From Paraburkholderia acidicola (lineage in GTDB: Bacteria > Pseudomonadota > Gammaproteobacteria > Burkholderiales > Burkholderiaceae): 64,000 bases of DNA. Within the stretch, counting starts at the first letter, position 1; each line of letters starts with the position of its first letter. The notes beneath the pieces are model-generated. The model was not told the DNA's origin. It searched no databases and worked only from the letters and a program-made list of their open reading frames with translations. Position numbers and translations under genes: made by a program. Positions 46,310-55,572 of this stretch are shown piece by piece. Location: the NCBI RefSeq assembly GCF_002362315.1, contig NZ_MTZV01000004.1:806001-870000 (forward strand), given 5' to 3'.

Positions 46310-47746
46310 AACAATCTCACCGAACTCCAGGGCGACACGACGCCCGCCGCCCCCCCGGCTATCGACCTCTATCGCGCCCGCCGCGAGCGCGTCCTTGCCG
46401 CACTCCGAGCACAAGGCGGCGGCGTGGCCCTCGTGCCGACCGCACCCGAGGCGATCCGCAACCGCGACGCCGAGTACCCATACCGCCACGACAGCTATTT
46501 CTACTACCTGACCGGCTTCACCGAACCGCAAGCGACGCTCGTTCTCGACGCAAGCGCACAGCCAGGCGAACCGGCAGCAATCCTGTTCTGCCGCGCAAAA
46601 AATGTCGAGCGCGAGATCTGGGAAGGTTTCCGCTTCGGCCCTGAAGGCGCACGCGAAACTTTCGGCTTCGACGCAGCATTCGCCATCGACGACATCGATA
46701 CCGAACTGCCCCGCATCCTCGCCGACAAACCCGCGCTGCACTACGCACTCGGCACCTCGGCGGAACTCGACACGAAGGTGCGCGGCTGGCTCGACACGGT
46801 GCGCGCGCAGAGCCGCAGCGGAACCGCGGCACCGGTCAGCGCACACGACCTGCTGCCGCTGCTCGACGACATGCGGCTCTTCAAGGATGCTCACGAACTC
46901 GCGATCATGCGTCGCGCCGGGCAGATCTCCGCGCTCGCGCATCGCCGCGCGATGGCGGTATGCCGCCCCGGTGTGCGCGAATACGAACTCGAAGCCGAAC
47001 TGCTCTATACGTTCCGCCGCTACGGCGCGCAGGCGCCCGCGTACGGCTCGATCGTCGCGGCCGGTGCGAACGCGTGCGTGCTGCATTACGCCGCGGGCAA
47101 CACAATCGCGCGGGACGGCGACCTGATCCTGATCGACGCCGCGTGTGAACTCGACGGCTATGCGTCGGACATCACGCGCACGTTCCCCGCCAGCGGCCGG
47201 TTTTCGCCCGCGCAGCGCGAGCTGTACGACATCGTGCTCGCCGCGCAGCAGGCTGCCGTCGCCGCAACGCGCCCCGGCGTCACCTTCGACGCGCCGCATC
47301 AGGCTGCCGTGCGGGTGCTCGCGCAAGGGTTGCTCGACACCGGCATCGTCGATCGTCAGCGCTATGCAACCGTTGACGACGTGATCACCGAACGCGCGTA
47401 TGCGCGCTTCTACATGCACCGCACCAGCCACTGGATCGGCATGGACGTGCACGATTGCGGCGACTATCGCGAGCGCGGCGCCGAACGCGATGAACAGGGT
47501 GCGCTGCCATGGCGCACGCTGCAGCCGTCGATGGCACTGACCATCGAACCCGGTCTCTATATCCGCCCCGCCGACGATGTCCCCGAGCAATACTGGAACA
47601 TCGGCATCCGCATCGAAGACGACGCAGTCGTCACCGCCGACGGCTGCGAGCTGCTCACGCGCGACGTCCCCGTCACCGCCGATGAAATCGAAGCGCTGAT
47701 GCAGGAAGCGCGCGCCGCGGCGGGTGCTAACCACCAGCAGCCATGA
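46307..47746 (+). CDS. pepP: Xaa-Pro aminopeptidase (aminopeptidase P)
   Basis: 479 aa. It removes the N-terminal residue from peptides with proline in second position. The N-terminal creatinase-like domain (ALRAQGGGVALVPTAPEAIRNRD) is followed by the pita-bread domain with dimetal ligands in LIDAACELDGYASDITRTFP (two Asp), HRTSHWIGMDVHDCGDY (His), TIEPGLYI (Glu) and GIRIEDDAVVT (Glu). The open frame before 46307 crosses the tandem repeats and is not coding-like. The stop overlaps ubiH by ATGA. Confidence 0.95.
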   Translation: MNNLTELQGDTTPAAPPAIDLYRARRERVLAALRAQGGGVALVPTAPEAIRNRDAEYPYRHDSYFYYLTGFTEPQATLVLDASAQPGEPAAILFCRAKNVEREIWEGFRFGPEGARETFGFDAAFAIDDIDTELPRILADKPALHYALGTSAELDTKVRGWLDTVRAQSRSGTAAPVSAHDLLPLLDDMRLFKDAHELAIMRRAGQISALAHRRAMAVCRPGVREYELEAELLYTFRRYGAQAPAYGSIVAAGANACVLHYAAGNTIARDGDLILIDAACELDGYASDITRTFPASGRFSPAQRELYDIVLAAQQAAVAATRPGVTFDAPHQAAVRVLAQGLLDTGIVDRQRYATVDDVITERAYARFYMHRTSHWIGMDVHDCGDYRERGAERDEQGALPWRTLQPSMALTIEPGLYIRPADDVPEQYWNIGIRIEDDAVVTADGCELLTRDVPVTADEIEALMQEARAAAGANHQQP

Positions 47747-48957
47747 GCGAAGTGTCCGCAGCACCCTCTTCCGCCACGGCCAGCGCCCCATTCGATTACG
47801 ACGTGACAATCGTCGGCGCTGGTCCGGTCGGTCTCGCGCTCGCGGGCTGGCTGGCGCGGCGTAGCGCGACACAGGCGTTGTCGGTGGCGCTCATCGATGC
47901 ACGCGAACCGGAACACGCACGCTCCGATCCGCGCGCGATTGCCGTCTCGCACGGCAGCCGGATGATTCTCGAGCCGCTGCGCTGGCCCGACGATGCCACC
48001 GCGATCCAGCGCATTCACGTATCGCAGCGCGGTCACTTCGGGCGCACGCTGATCGATCACAAGGAACACGATCTGCCCGCGCTCGGTTATGTGCTGCGCT
48101 ATGGCTCGATTGTCGGCGCGCTCGCCGATGCGGTCCGGCCGACCGCGGTGCATTGGCTCACGTCCACCGCCGCGCAAACGCCGGTGCAGGAAGACGACGG
48201 CATCACGCTGCCCGTCACCGACGCGCACGGCTCGCGCAACTTGCGCACCCGTATTCTCGTGAATGCCGAAGGCGGTTTGTTCCACGAACAGGGAGCACGC
48301 GACGCCGACAGCGGCAACTCGCGCGACTACGGGCAGACCGCACTTGTCGGTACCGTTAGCGTCTCGGCGCCGCAGCCACACGTCGCGTGGGAACGCTTCA
48401 CGCCGGAAGGGCCGATCGCGCTGCTGCCAATCGGTGGCGCGCGCGGCGCGGAATTCGCGCTCGTCTGGTGCTGTGCACCGGAACTGGCCGCACGCCGCGC
48501 ACAGTTGCCCGACGATGCGTTTCTACGCGAACTCGGTACGGCATTCGGCGACCGCATGGGACGTTTCACGCAAATCACCGGCCGCGCTTCGTTTCCGCTC
48601 GGACTCAATGCAGTCGATACGCTCGTCAAGGGCCGCATCGTCGCGGTGGGCAATGCGGCGCAGACGCTGCATCCGGTGGCGGGCCAGGGATTGAATCTCG
48701 GTCTGCGCGATGCGCACGCGCTTACAGATGCGTTGTCGCTGCACGGCGCGACGCCGCTCGCGCTCGCCACCTTCGCGCAGCGTCGCGCGCTCGACCGGCG
48801 TCTCACGATCCGCGCCACCGACACGCTCGCCCGCGTCTTTACCGTCGATTTCGCACCGTTCGCGACGCTGCGCGGCCTCGCGCTCACCGCGCTCGAATTC
48901 GCGCCGCCGGTGAAGACCGCACTCGCCCGTCAGATGATGTTCGGCCAGCGCCGCTGA
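47743..48957 (+). CDS. UbiH/VisC-family FAD monooxygenase of ubiquinone synthesis
   Basis: 404 aa. The GxGxxG FAD motif is VTIVGAGPVGLALAGWL near residue 20; the second FAD motif is AVGNAAQTLHPVAGQGLNLGLRDA with its Asp shortly before, and TGRASFPLGLNAV sits between. These mark the aromatic-ring hydroxylases that act on octaprenylphenols (UbiH, UbiF, UbiI); pepP-ubiH is a conserved pair in proteobacteria. Which ring position it hydroxylates cannot be read here. Translation starts in the ATGA overlap with pepP. Confidence 0.9.
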   Translation: MSEVSAAPSSATASAPFDYDVTIVGAGPVGLALAGWLARRSATQALSVALIDAREPEHARSDPRAIAVSHGSRMILEPLRWPDDATAIQRIHVSQRGHFGRTLIDHKEHDLPALGYVLRYGSIVGALADAVRPTAVHWLTSTAAQTPVQEDDGITLPVTDAHGSRNLRTRILVNAEGGLFHEQGARDADSGNSRDYGQTALVGTVSVSAPQPHVAWERFTPEGPIALLPIGGARGAEFALVWCCAPELAARRAQLPDDAFLRELGTAFGDRMGRFTQITGRASFPLGLNAVDTLVKGRIVAVGNAAQTLHPVAGQGLNLGLRDAHALTDALSLHGATPLALATFAQRRALDRRLTIRATDTLARVFTVDFAPFATLRGLALTALEFAPPVKTALARQMMFGQRR

Positions 48958-48965
48958 ACGCACGA

Positions 48966-49003
48966 GCGCTCATAGCCCACGCATGATGTGGGTCTATGAG
49001 CGC
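48966..49003. repeat. Strong inverted repeat after the UbiH-family gene
   Basis: GCGCTCATAGCCCAC (48966-48980) pairs with GTGGG-T-CTATGAGCGC (48988-49003): 15 bp with a single bulged T and a 7-nt loop. It starts 8 nt after the upstream stop, so termination of pepP-ubiH is the most likely role, although no T-run follows. Confidence 0.6.
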
Positions 49004-49049
49004 AGGCACTTTCATAGAAGATTTAATGGGTTACAGCAGACTCCAGGGG

Positions 49050-49077
49050 TTTGCCAGGAATCCGTTAACGGTAAAAT
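49050..49077 (+). promoter_or_regulatory. dusB-fis promoter
   Basis: TTTGCC (49050-49055), 16 bp, TAAAAT (49072-49077), followed by the GC-rich stretch GGCGG before the presumed start near 49084. A GC-rich discriminator is typical of promoters under stringent control, as for E. coli dusB-fis. Confidence 0.5.
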
Positions 49078-49154
49078 GGCGGTTTTCCCGCGCAAATTGT
49101 CAATTCGTCCGCACCGCGGACGGCTTTTGCGTTCTCTCTTTTTCGACTCGCCCG

Positions 49155-50219
49155 ATGCCTACTCTCGGCTCCCACAACCTGCGCAACAACCTGTTCGTCG
49201 CCCCGATGGCCGGCGTGACGGACCGGCCGTTCCGCCAGCTCTGCAAGCGGCTGGGCGCGGGCTATGCGGTATCGGAGATGGTCGCGTCGAATGCGCAGCT
49301 GTGGAAGAGCGAGAAAACCATGCGCCGCGCAAATCACGCCGGCGAGGTCGAACCGATCGCGGTGCAGATCGCCGGGGCCGATCCGGCCATGATGGCCGAA
49401 GCGGCCCGCTACAACGTCGCGAACGGCGCGCAGATCATCGACATCAACATGGGCTGCCCCGCGAAGAAGGTGTGCAACGTCGCGGCCGGCTCTGCGCTGC
49501 TGCAGAACGAGCCGCTCGTGCAGCGCATCGTGTCCGCAGTGGTCGACGCGGTGGGCATCGGCCCGGATGCCGTGCCGGTCACGCTGAAAATCCGCACTGG
49601 CTGGGATCGCGACAACCGCAACGCGCTGACCATCGCGCGCATCGCTGAAGAAGCCGGCATTTCGATGTTGACCGTGCATGGCCGCACGCGCGCCGACCTG
49701 TATCGCGGCGATGCCGAATACGACACGATCGCCGCCGTCAAGGCCGCGGCACGCATTCCCGTGGTGGCGAACGGCGATATCTCGACGCCGCAGAAAGCAC
49801 GTGACGTACTGGCCGCCACCGGCGCGGACGCCATCATGATCGGCCGCGCGGCCCAGGGGCGCCCGTGGCTGTTCCGCGAAATCGAGCATTACCTGCGTAC
49901 CGGCGAGCTGTTGCCGGCGCCGCGCGTGGTCGAAATCCAGCAGATCATGAACGAGCATCTTGAAGATCACTACGCGTTTTACGGTGAATTCACCGGTGTC
50001 CGTACTGCGCGCAAGCACATCGGCTGGTACACTCGCGGCCTTTCTGGCGCCAACGTGTTCCGGCATCGCATGAATACGCTGGACACGACGCGCGAACAAC
50101 TGCTCGCCGTCAACGAATTTTTCGACGCACAGAGCGCGCTTTCCGAGCGGCTCGTGTACGTCGACGACGACGTGAACAACGACGGCGAGCCGGACCATAC
50201 CGACCGACTGGCAGCATGA
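49155..50219 (+). CDS. dusB: tRNA-dihydrouridine synthase DusB
   Basis: 354 aa from the ATG at 49155; the frame open upstream is the untranslated leader. It reduces uridine in the tRNA D-loop using FMN and NADPH. The start of the FMN barrel, NNLFVAPMAGVTDRPFRQL, the catalytic Cys in DINMGCPAKKVCNVAAGSALL, TVHGRTRADLYRGDAEYD and MIGRAAQGRPWLF are all clear. It overlaps fis by ATGA, the classic dusB-fis operon. A 72-nt leader runs from the presumed start site. Confidence 0.96.
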   Translation: MPTLGSHNLRNNLFVAPMAGVTDRPFRQLCKRLGAGYAVSEMVASNAQLWKSEKTMRRANHAGEVEPIAVQIAGADPAMMAEAARYNVANGAQIIDINMGCPAKKVCNVAAGSALLQNEPLVQRIVSAVVDAVGIGPDAVPVTLKIRTGWDRDNRNALTIARIAEEAGISMLTVHGRTRADLYRGDAEYDTIAAVKAAARIPVVANGDISTPQKARDVLAATGADAIMIGRAAQGRPWLFREIEHYLRTGELLPAPRVVEIQQIMNEHLEDHYAFYGEFTGVRTARKHIGWYTRGLSGANVFRHRMNTLDTTREQLLAVNEFFDAQSALSERLVYVDDDVNNDGEPDHTDRLAA

Positions 50220-50449
50220 GCAAGCACAACATCGAACAATGTGTCCGCGATAGCCTGGGGATGTACTTCCAGGATCTCGACGGCTCCAATCCGCACGACG
50301 TCTATGAAATGGTGATGGCGTGCGTCGAAAAACCGATGCTCGAGGTGGTACTCCAGCAGGCGGGCGGCAACCAGTCGCTCGCCGCCGAGTATCTCGGCAT
50401 CAACCGCAATACGCTGCGCAAGAAGCTGCAACAGCACGGCCTGCTGTAG
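50216..50449 (+). CDS. fis: DNA-binding protein Fis
   Basis: 77 aa, shorter than enterobacterial Fis (98 aa) because the N-terminal beta-hairpin arm is reduced; this is the usual betaproteobacterial length. The C-terminal helix-turn-helix (EVVLQQAGGNQSLAAEYLGINRNTLRKKLQQHGLL) is nearly identical to E. coli Fis and related to the NtrC C-terminal HTH. Fis bends DNA and shapes growth-phase transcription. It is translationally coupled to dusB and followed 45 nt later by purH. Confidence 0.96.
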   Translation: MSKHNIEQCVRDSLGMYFQDLDGSNPHDVYEMVMACVEKPMLEVVLQQAGGNQSLAAEYLGINRNTLRKKLQQHGLL

Positions 50450-50494
50450 CGTCGCGCGCCCCGCCTCGTCCCTTTTCGGCTCCCCGTCCCCATC

Positions 50495-52060
50495 ATGATC
50501 AAGCAAGCGCTCATCTCCGTTTCCGACAAGTCCGGCATCGTCGACTTTGCGAAGTCGCTGTCCGCTCTCGGTGTCAAGCTCCTGTCGACGGGCGGCACGG
50601 CGAAACTGCTCGCGGATGCCGGCCTCGCGGTGACTGAGGTCGCCGACTACACCGGCTTCCCGGAAATGCTCGACGGCCGTGTGAAGACGCTGCATCCGAA
50701 GGTGCACGGCGGCATCCTCGCGCGTCGCGATCTGCCGGAGCACATGGCAGCGCTCGACAAACACGGCATCCCCACCATCGACCTGCTCGTCGTGAACCTG
50801 TACCCGTTCGTGCAGACGGTGTCGAAGGAAGAGTGCTCGCTGGAAGACGCGATCGAGAACATCGACATCGGCGGGCCGACCATGCTGCGTTCGGCTGCGA
50901 AGAATCATCGCGACGTGACCGTCGTGGTTGATCCGGTCGACTACGCGACGGTGCTCGACGAAATGCGCGCGAACGCGAACGCGGTGAGTTATGCGACCAA
51001 CTTCCGGCTCGCCACGAAAGTATTCGCGCACACCGCGCAATACGACGGCGCGATCACGAACTACCTGACAAGTCTCACCGACGAACTGCAACACAAGTCG
51101 CGCAACGCCTACCCGGCCACGCTGAACCTCGCGTTCGACAAGGTGCAGGACCTGCGCTACGGCGAAAACCCGCATCAGGGCGCGGCGTTCTACCGCGACC
51201 TCGCAGCACCGGCGGGCGCACTCGCGAACTACCACCAGTTGCAGGGCAAGGAACTGTCGTACAACAACATCGCCGATTCCGACGCGGCATGGGAGTGCGT
51301 GAAGACCTTCGACGTGCCCGCGTGCGTGATCGTCAAGCACGCGAATCCGTGCGGCGTCGCAGTCGCCGCAGGTGCGCACGAAGCGTATCTGAAGGCGCTG
51401 CAGACGGATCCGACTTCGGCATTCGGCGGAATCATCGCGTTCAATCGCGAAGTCGACGAAGCGGCCGCGCAAGCCGTGGCGAAGCAGTTTGTCGAAGTGC
51501 TGATTGCGCCCGCTTTCAGCGCAGCGGCAAAGCAGGTGTTCGCTGCAAAGCAGAACGTGCGTCTGCTCGAAATCGCACTCGGCGACGGCCACAACGCGTT
51601 CGACCTGAAGCGTGTGGGCGGTGGCCTGCTCGTGCAATCGCTCGATGCGCGCAACGTGCAACCGGACGAGCTGCGCGTGGTGACGAAGCGCCAGCCTACT
51701 CCGAAGGAAACGGACGATCTGCTGTTCGCCTGGCGCGTCGCGAAGTATGTGAAGTCGAACGCGATCGTGTTCTGCGGCAATGGCATGACGCTTGGCGTCG
51801 GCGCTGGCCAGATGAGTCGTGTCGATTCGGCGCGGATCGCGAGCATCAAGGCGCAGAACGCAGGGTTGTCGCTGGGCGGCTCGGCGGTTGCGTCGGATGC
51901 GTTCTTCCCGTTCCGCGACGGTCTCGACGTCGTGGTCAACGCGGGCGCGACGTGCGTGATCCAGCCGGGCGGTTCGATGCGCGACGATGAAGTGATCGCC
52001 GCCGCCGATGAACACGGCATCGCGATGGTTTTGACGGGTGTGCGGCATTTCCGTCATTGA
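50495..52060 (+). CDS. purH: Bifunctional AICAR formyltransferase / IMP cyclohydrolase
   Basis: 521 aa (E. coli 529), performing the last two steps of purine synthesis. The N-terminal IMP cyclohydrolase (MGS-like fold) shows [27 protein letters not shown] and [15 protein letters not shown]. The C-terminal transformylase has the AICAR-binding KHANPCGVA and VSGSxx-like [30 protein letters not shown] region. Its location after fis and before ruvC is typical of Burkholderia. A terminator hairpin lies 75 nt after the stop. Confidence 0.97.
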   Translation: MIKQALISVSDKSGIVDFAKSLSALGVKLLSTGGTAKLLADAGLAVTEVADYTGFPEMLDGRVKTLHPKVHGGILARRDLPEHMAALDKHGIPTIDLLVVNLYPFVQTVSKEECSLEDAIENIDIGGPTMLRSAAKNHRDVTVVVDPVDYATVLDEMRANANAVSYATNFRLATKVFAHTAQYDGAITNYLTSLTDELQHKSRNAYPATLNLAFDKVQDLRYGENPHQGAAFYRDLAAPAGALANYHQLQGKELSYNNIADSDAAWECVKTFDVPACVIVKHANPCGVAVAAGAHEAYLKALQTDPTSAFGGIIAFNREVDEAAAQAVAKQFVEVLIAPAFSAAAKQVFAAKQNVRLLEIALGDGHNAFDLKRVGGGLLVQSLDARNVQPDELRVVTKRQPTPKETDDLLFAWRVAKYVKSNAIVFCGNGMTLGVGAGQMSRVDSARIASIKAQNAGLSLGGSAVASDAFFPFRDGLDVVVNAGATCVIQPGGSMRDDEVIAAADEHGIAMVLTGVRHFRH

Positions 52061-52134
52061 CGACGTAACTGAGTCAGCACCGAACGCGTCCATGCACGGG
52101 TAGCCACCTACCCTGCGCGAATGGGACGGCGAAC

Positions 52135-52171
52135 ACGGCCGGCCGGGCTACACGCCCTGCTGGCCGTTTTT
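52135..52171 (+). terminator. Rho-independent terminator of purH
   Basis: The outer stem ACGGCC (52135-52140) / GGCCGT (52162-52167) and the inner stem GGGC / GCCC with loop TACAC are followed by TTTTTC. It lies between purH and the start of ruvC. Confidence 0.75.
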
Positions 52172-52219
52172 CATGCGATTCGTTGTAGTATCGCAAGCAG
52201 TCCTTCCCCAGCGTATTTC

Positions 52220-52762
52220 ATGAGAATTCTCGGCATCGATCCAGGTTTGCGCGTGACCGGCTTCGGCATCATCGACAAGTCGGGCCATCAGCTCGCGTAT
52301 GTCGCGAGCGGCGTCATCAAGACGTCGGACGCGGACCTGCCGTCGCGCCTCGGTACGATCTTCGAGGGCATCTCAACGCTGATCCGCCAGCACGCGCCGG
52401 ATCAATCCGCGATCGAAAAAGTCTTCGTGAACGTCAATCCACAGTCCACCCTGCTGCTCGGCCAGGCGCGCGGCGCGGCGATCTGCGGGCTCGTGGCGGG
52501 CGGCGTGCCGGTGGCCGAATACACGGCACTGCAGTTGAAGCAGGCTGTGGTCGGTTACGGCCGCGCAACCAAGGAACAGATGCAGCACATGGTCGTGCGC
52601 CTGCTGAACCTGTCGGGCCTGCCGGGCACCGACGCCGCCGACGCACTCGGCATGGCGATCTGCCACGCGCACAGCGGCACTGCATTGAGCACGCTCGGCG
52701 GCCTCGCGCCCGCGCTTGCCAAAAAAGGCCTGCGCGTGCGGCGCGGGCGCCTTGTCGGCTAA
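52220..52762 (+). CDS. ruvC: Crossover junction endodeoxyribonuclease RuvC
   Basis: 180 aa from the ATG at 52220. It resolves Holliday junctions. The RNase H-like catalytic acidic residues start with Asp7 in [16 protein letters not shown], then Glu in [14 protein letters not shown] and the C-terminal [16 protein letters not shown]. The frame open upstream crosses the purH terminator and is not real. A TAGTAT box near 52183 may be its -10. ruvA follows after 48 nt. Confidence 0.96.
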   Translation: MRILGIDPGLRVTGFGIIDKSGHQLAYVASGVIKTSDADLPSRLGTIFEGISTLIRQHAPDQSAIEKVFVNVNPQSTLLLGQARGAAICGLVAGGVPVAEYTALQLKQAVVGYGRATKEQMQHMVVRLLNLSGLPGTDAADALGMAICHAHSGTALSTLGGLAPALAKKGLRVRRGRLVG

Positions 52763-52810
52763 CCTGCGCGCTGCGCTACACTCGCGCTTTCTCATTCGGT
52801 TGAACCCGCC

Positions 52811-53392
52811 ATGATCGGTCGCATTGCCGGCGTCCTGCTGGAAAAAAATCCGCCCCACCTGCTGGTCGACTGCAACGGCGTCGGCTACGAAATCGACGTG
52901 CCGATGAGCACGTTCTACAACCTGCCCTCCACCGGCGAGCGCGTAGTGCTGCTCACCCAGCTGATCGTGCGCGAAGACGCGCATCTGCTGTACGGTTTTG
53001 CGACCGTGCCGGAGCGCACCACGTTTCGCGAACTGCTGAAGATCAGCGGCATCGGTGCGCGGATGGCGCTGGCCGTGCTGTCGGGCATGAGCGTGCACGA
53101 GCTGTCGCAAACCGTCACGCTGCAGGACGCGGCGCGCCTGACACGCGTACCGGGAATCGGCAAGAAAACCGCCGAGCGCCTGCTGCTCGAACTGAAGGGC
53201 AAGCTCGGTGCGGATCTCGGCGCGATGGCGAGTGCGGCATCGGCTTCCGGCCACGCGCCCGATATCCTGAATGCACTGCTGTCGTTGGGTTACTCCGAGA
53301 AGGAAGCGCTGGCTGCAATCAAGAACGTGCCGGCCGGCACCGGGGTTTCCGACGGCATCAAACTGGCGCTGAAGGCACTCTCGAAAGTCTGA
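52811..53392 (+). CDS. ruvA: Holliday junction branch migration protein RuvA
   Basis: 193 aa. The N-terminal OB fold begins [28 protein letters not shown], two helix-hairpin-helix motifs follow ([35 protein letters not shown]), and the C-terminal RuvB-binding UBA-like domain is [18 protein letters not shown]. It is the standard companion of RuvB, which follows after 137 nt with its own promoter. Confidence 0.97.
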   Translation: MIGRIAGVLLEKNPPHLLVDCNGVGYEIDVPMSTFYNLPSTGERVVLLTQLIVREDAHLLYGFATVPERTTFRELLKISGIGARMALAVLSGMSVHELSQTVTLQDAARLTRVPGIGKKTAERLLLELKGKLGADLGAMASAASASGHAPDILNALLSLGYSEKEALAAIKNVPAGTGVSDGIKLALKALSKV

Positions 53393-53494
53393 CATCCGGC
53401 TTCGCCGCGTGCCGTGGATAGAGCTTCACATGCCGCCGCGCGGCCCACACCCTGACCGATCGACCGGGTTGGCCTGGTTAGCGGGTTGGCCGGG

Positions 53495-53532
53495 TTTGCG
53501 ATAGCGCGGCGCGCGGTACAATCCCCTCCATG
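53495..53532 (+). promoter_or_regulatory. ruvB promoter giving a leaderless transcript
   Basis: TTTGCG (53495-53500), 16 bp, TACAAT (53517-53522), then seven nucleotides (CCCCTCC) to the ATG at 53530. Transcription would start at the ATG itself. The upstream sequence is C-rich, the opposite of a Shine-Dalgarno. Confidence 0.55.
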
Positions 53533-54594
53533 ATTGAAACCGACAAACTCGCCGCCGAACGCATCATCGCCGCCACGCCCGTGTCGCCGAACGAGGAGGC
53601 ATTCGAGCGTGCGCTGCGTCCGAAGCAGCTCGACGAGTACGTCGGGCAGGAAAAGGTGCGCGGTCAGCTCGAAATCTTCATCGAAGCGGCCCGGCGCCGC
53701 TCCGAATCGCTGGACCATGTGCTGCTGTTCGGGCCGCCCGGCCTCGGCAAGACCACGCTCGCGCACATCATCGCGCGGGAAATGGGTGTGAACCTGCGGC
53801 AAACCTCGGGCCCCGTGCTCGAACGCGCAGGCGACCTCGCCGCGCTGCTGACCAATCTCGAAGCCAACGACGTGCTGTTCATCGACGAAATCCACCGGCT
53901 CTCGCCGGTCGTCGAGGAAATCCTGTACCCGGCGCTCGAGGACTACCAGATCGACATCATGATCGGCGAAGGTCCGGCCGCGCGCAGCGTGAAGCTGGAC
54001 CTGCAGCCGTTCACGCTGGTCGGCGCCACCACCCGCGCCGGTATGCTGACCAACCCGCTGCGCGACCGCTTCGGGATCGTCGCGCGTCTCGAGTTCTATA
54101 CCGCCGAACAACTCGCGCGCATCGTCACCCGTTCGGCTTCGCTGCTCAACGCGCAGATCCATCCGGACGGCGCCTTCGAGATCGCGAAACGTGCGCGTGG
54201 CACGCCGCGTATCGCGAACCGCCTGCTGCGGCGCGTGCGCGACTTCGCCGAAGTGAAGGCCGATGGCAACATCACGGCGAAGGTGGCGGATGATGCACTG
54301 GTGATGCTCGACGTCGATCCGGTCGGCTTCGACCTGATGGACCGCAAGCTGCTCGAAGCGATCCTGCACAAGTTCAACGGCGGCCCGGTGGGCGTCGATA
54401 ACCTCGCGGCTGCGATCGGTGAAGAGCGCGACACGATCGAGGACGTGCTCGAGCCGTATCTGATCCAGCAGGGCTTCCTGCAGCGCACGCCGCGCGGGCG
54501 CGTCGCGACGCTGCTGACGTACCGGCACTTCGGCCTCGCCGCACCCGACGCATCGAATCCGTTGCCGGGTCTGTGGGAAGCCGGCGAAACCTGA
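53530..54594 (+). CDS. ruvB: Holliday junction branch migration ATPase RuvB
   Basis: 354 aa. It is a hexameric AAA+ motor that drives branch migration with RuvA. Walker [13 protein letters not shown], Walker [12 protein letters not shown], sensor 1 [20 protein letters not shown] and the sensor 2 arginine in [17 protein letters not shown] are present, and the C-terminal winged helix ends [18 protein letters not shown]. The N-terminal 20 residues are family-like. The ATG at 53530 has no ribosome binding site but follows a TACAAT -10 by 7 nt. Confidence 0.97.
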   Translation: MIETDKLAAERIIAATPVSPNEEAFERALRPKQLDEYVGQEKVRGQLEIFIEAARRRSESLDHVLLFGPPGLGKTTLAHIIAREMGVNLRQTSGPVLERAGDLAALLTNLEANDVLFIDEIHRLSPVVEEILYPALEDYQIDIMIGEGPAARSVKLDLQPFTLVGATTRAGMLTNPLRDRFGIVARLEFYTAEQLARIVTRSASLLNAQIHPDGAFEIAKRARGTPRIANRLLRRVRDFAEVKADGNITAKVADDALVMLDVDPVGFDLMDRKLLEAILHKFNGGPVGVDNLAAAIGEERDTIEDVLEPYLIQQGFLQRTPRGRVATLLTYRHFGLAAPDASNPLPGLWEAGET

Positions 54595-54626
54595 GCCGCG
54601 CATAGGGTCGCAAGGAGCCTTCCGCA

Positions 54627-55562
54627 ATGTCCGACCCAGCCAGTCGTCAATCTGAGCCCCGCATCGGCCTCGGCGCGTCGCTTGCCCGACGTGTGCGTAT
54701 GGCGATTGTCGACGGTGTGACGCAACTCACGGTCGCGAGCGGCCCGCAACTCGATCTGTCATCGCCGCCCGGCGACCCCGGCTTGTTTGGATCCGATGCG
54801 GTGTGCTGGAAAGTGCACGCCGACTTCACATCGATGATGGCAGGCGGCGTCAGCGCGCTACTGCTGCAGACGCTGCATCCGCTCGCGCTCGCGGGTGTCT
54901 GGGATCATTCGACGTTTCGCACCGATATCCTCGGGCGATTGCGCCGCACCGCGACGTTTATCACCGGTACGACGTACGGCAACCGGCGCGATGCGCTGGC
55001 GCTCATCGAACGGGTCCGGCAGATTCATCTGGGCGTGACCGGCACCGCACCCGACGGCCGGCCGTATCGCGCCAGCGATCCCGCTCTGCTCACGTGGGTT
55101 CACGTGGCCGAAGTGTCGAGCTTTCTCGCGGCGCACCTGCGCTATGTGAATCCCACGCTGCCCGCCGAAGCACAAGACCAGTATTTTGCGGAAACCGCTC
55201 GGATTGCAGCGATGCTGGGCGCAGCCGACGTACCGCAGTCGCGCGCTGCCATCGGAGCGTATCTGCTGAACATGCGCCCGGAACTCGAAACCGGGCCGCG
55301 CACCGACGAAGTCGTGCGGATTCTGATGAATGCCCGTGCGCCCAGTGCCGCGATGCGGCCGGCCGGCGCGCTCATGCTGAACGCAGGCGTGGACCTGCTG
55401 CCGGACTGGGCCCAGCAGATGCTCGGCTTCGACACGCTTGCGGGTGTGCGCCGCGCGATGGTACGGCCCGGCGTCAAGCTTGTCGCGCCCGTGATGCGCT
55501 GGGCGCTGAACAACGGTGCGTCGAGGCGCGCACGACGGCGCGCCGCCGCGCAGCCTGATTGA
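54627..55562 (+). CDS. Oxygenase MpaB family protein (DUF2236)
   Basis: 311 aa. The DUF2236/MpaB family includes fungal MpaB and bacterial latex-clearing-protein-related enzymes; members hold a haem b. Family-like features are MMAGGVSALLLQTLHPLALAGVWDHSTFRTDILGRLRRTATFI, LTWVHVAEVSSFLAAHLRYV and the conserved Arg/His pattern between them. Function in this organism is unknown. It begins 32 nt after ruvB on the same strand with a GGAG ribosome binding site, so it may be read from the ruv transcript, although it has no known recombination role. Confidence 0.83.
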   Translation: MSDPASRQSEPRIGLGASLARRVRMAIVDGVTQLTVASGPQLDLSSPPGDPGLFGSDAVCWKVHADFTSMMAGGVSALLLQTLHPLALAGVWDHSTFRTDILGRLRRTATFITGTTYGNRRDALALIERVRQIHLGVTGTAPDGRPYRASDPALLTWVHVAEVSSFLAAHLRYVNPTLPAEAQDQYFAETARIAAMLGAADVPQSRAAIGAYLLNMRPELETGPRTDEVVRILMNARAPSAAMRPAGALMLNAGVDLLPDWAQQMLGFDTLAGVRRAMVRPGVKLVAPVMRWALNNGASRRARRRAAAQPD

Positions 55563-55572
55563 ATCGGCTGAA

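Noticed and set aside
49979..52093. 704-codon minus-strand frame antisense to dusB, fis and purH.
   Set aside because: Spans three certain genes on the opposite strand; composition is that of a shadow frame.
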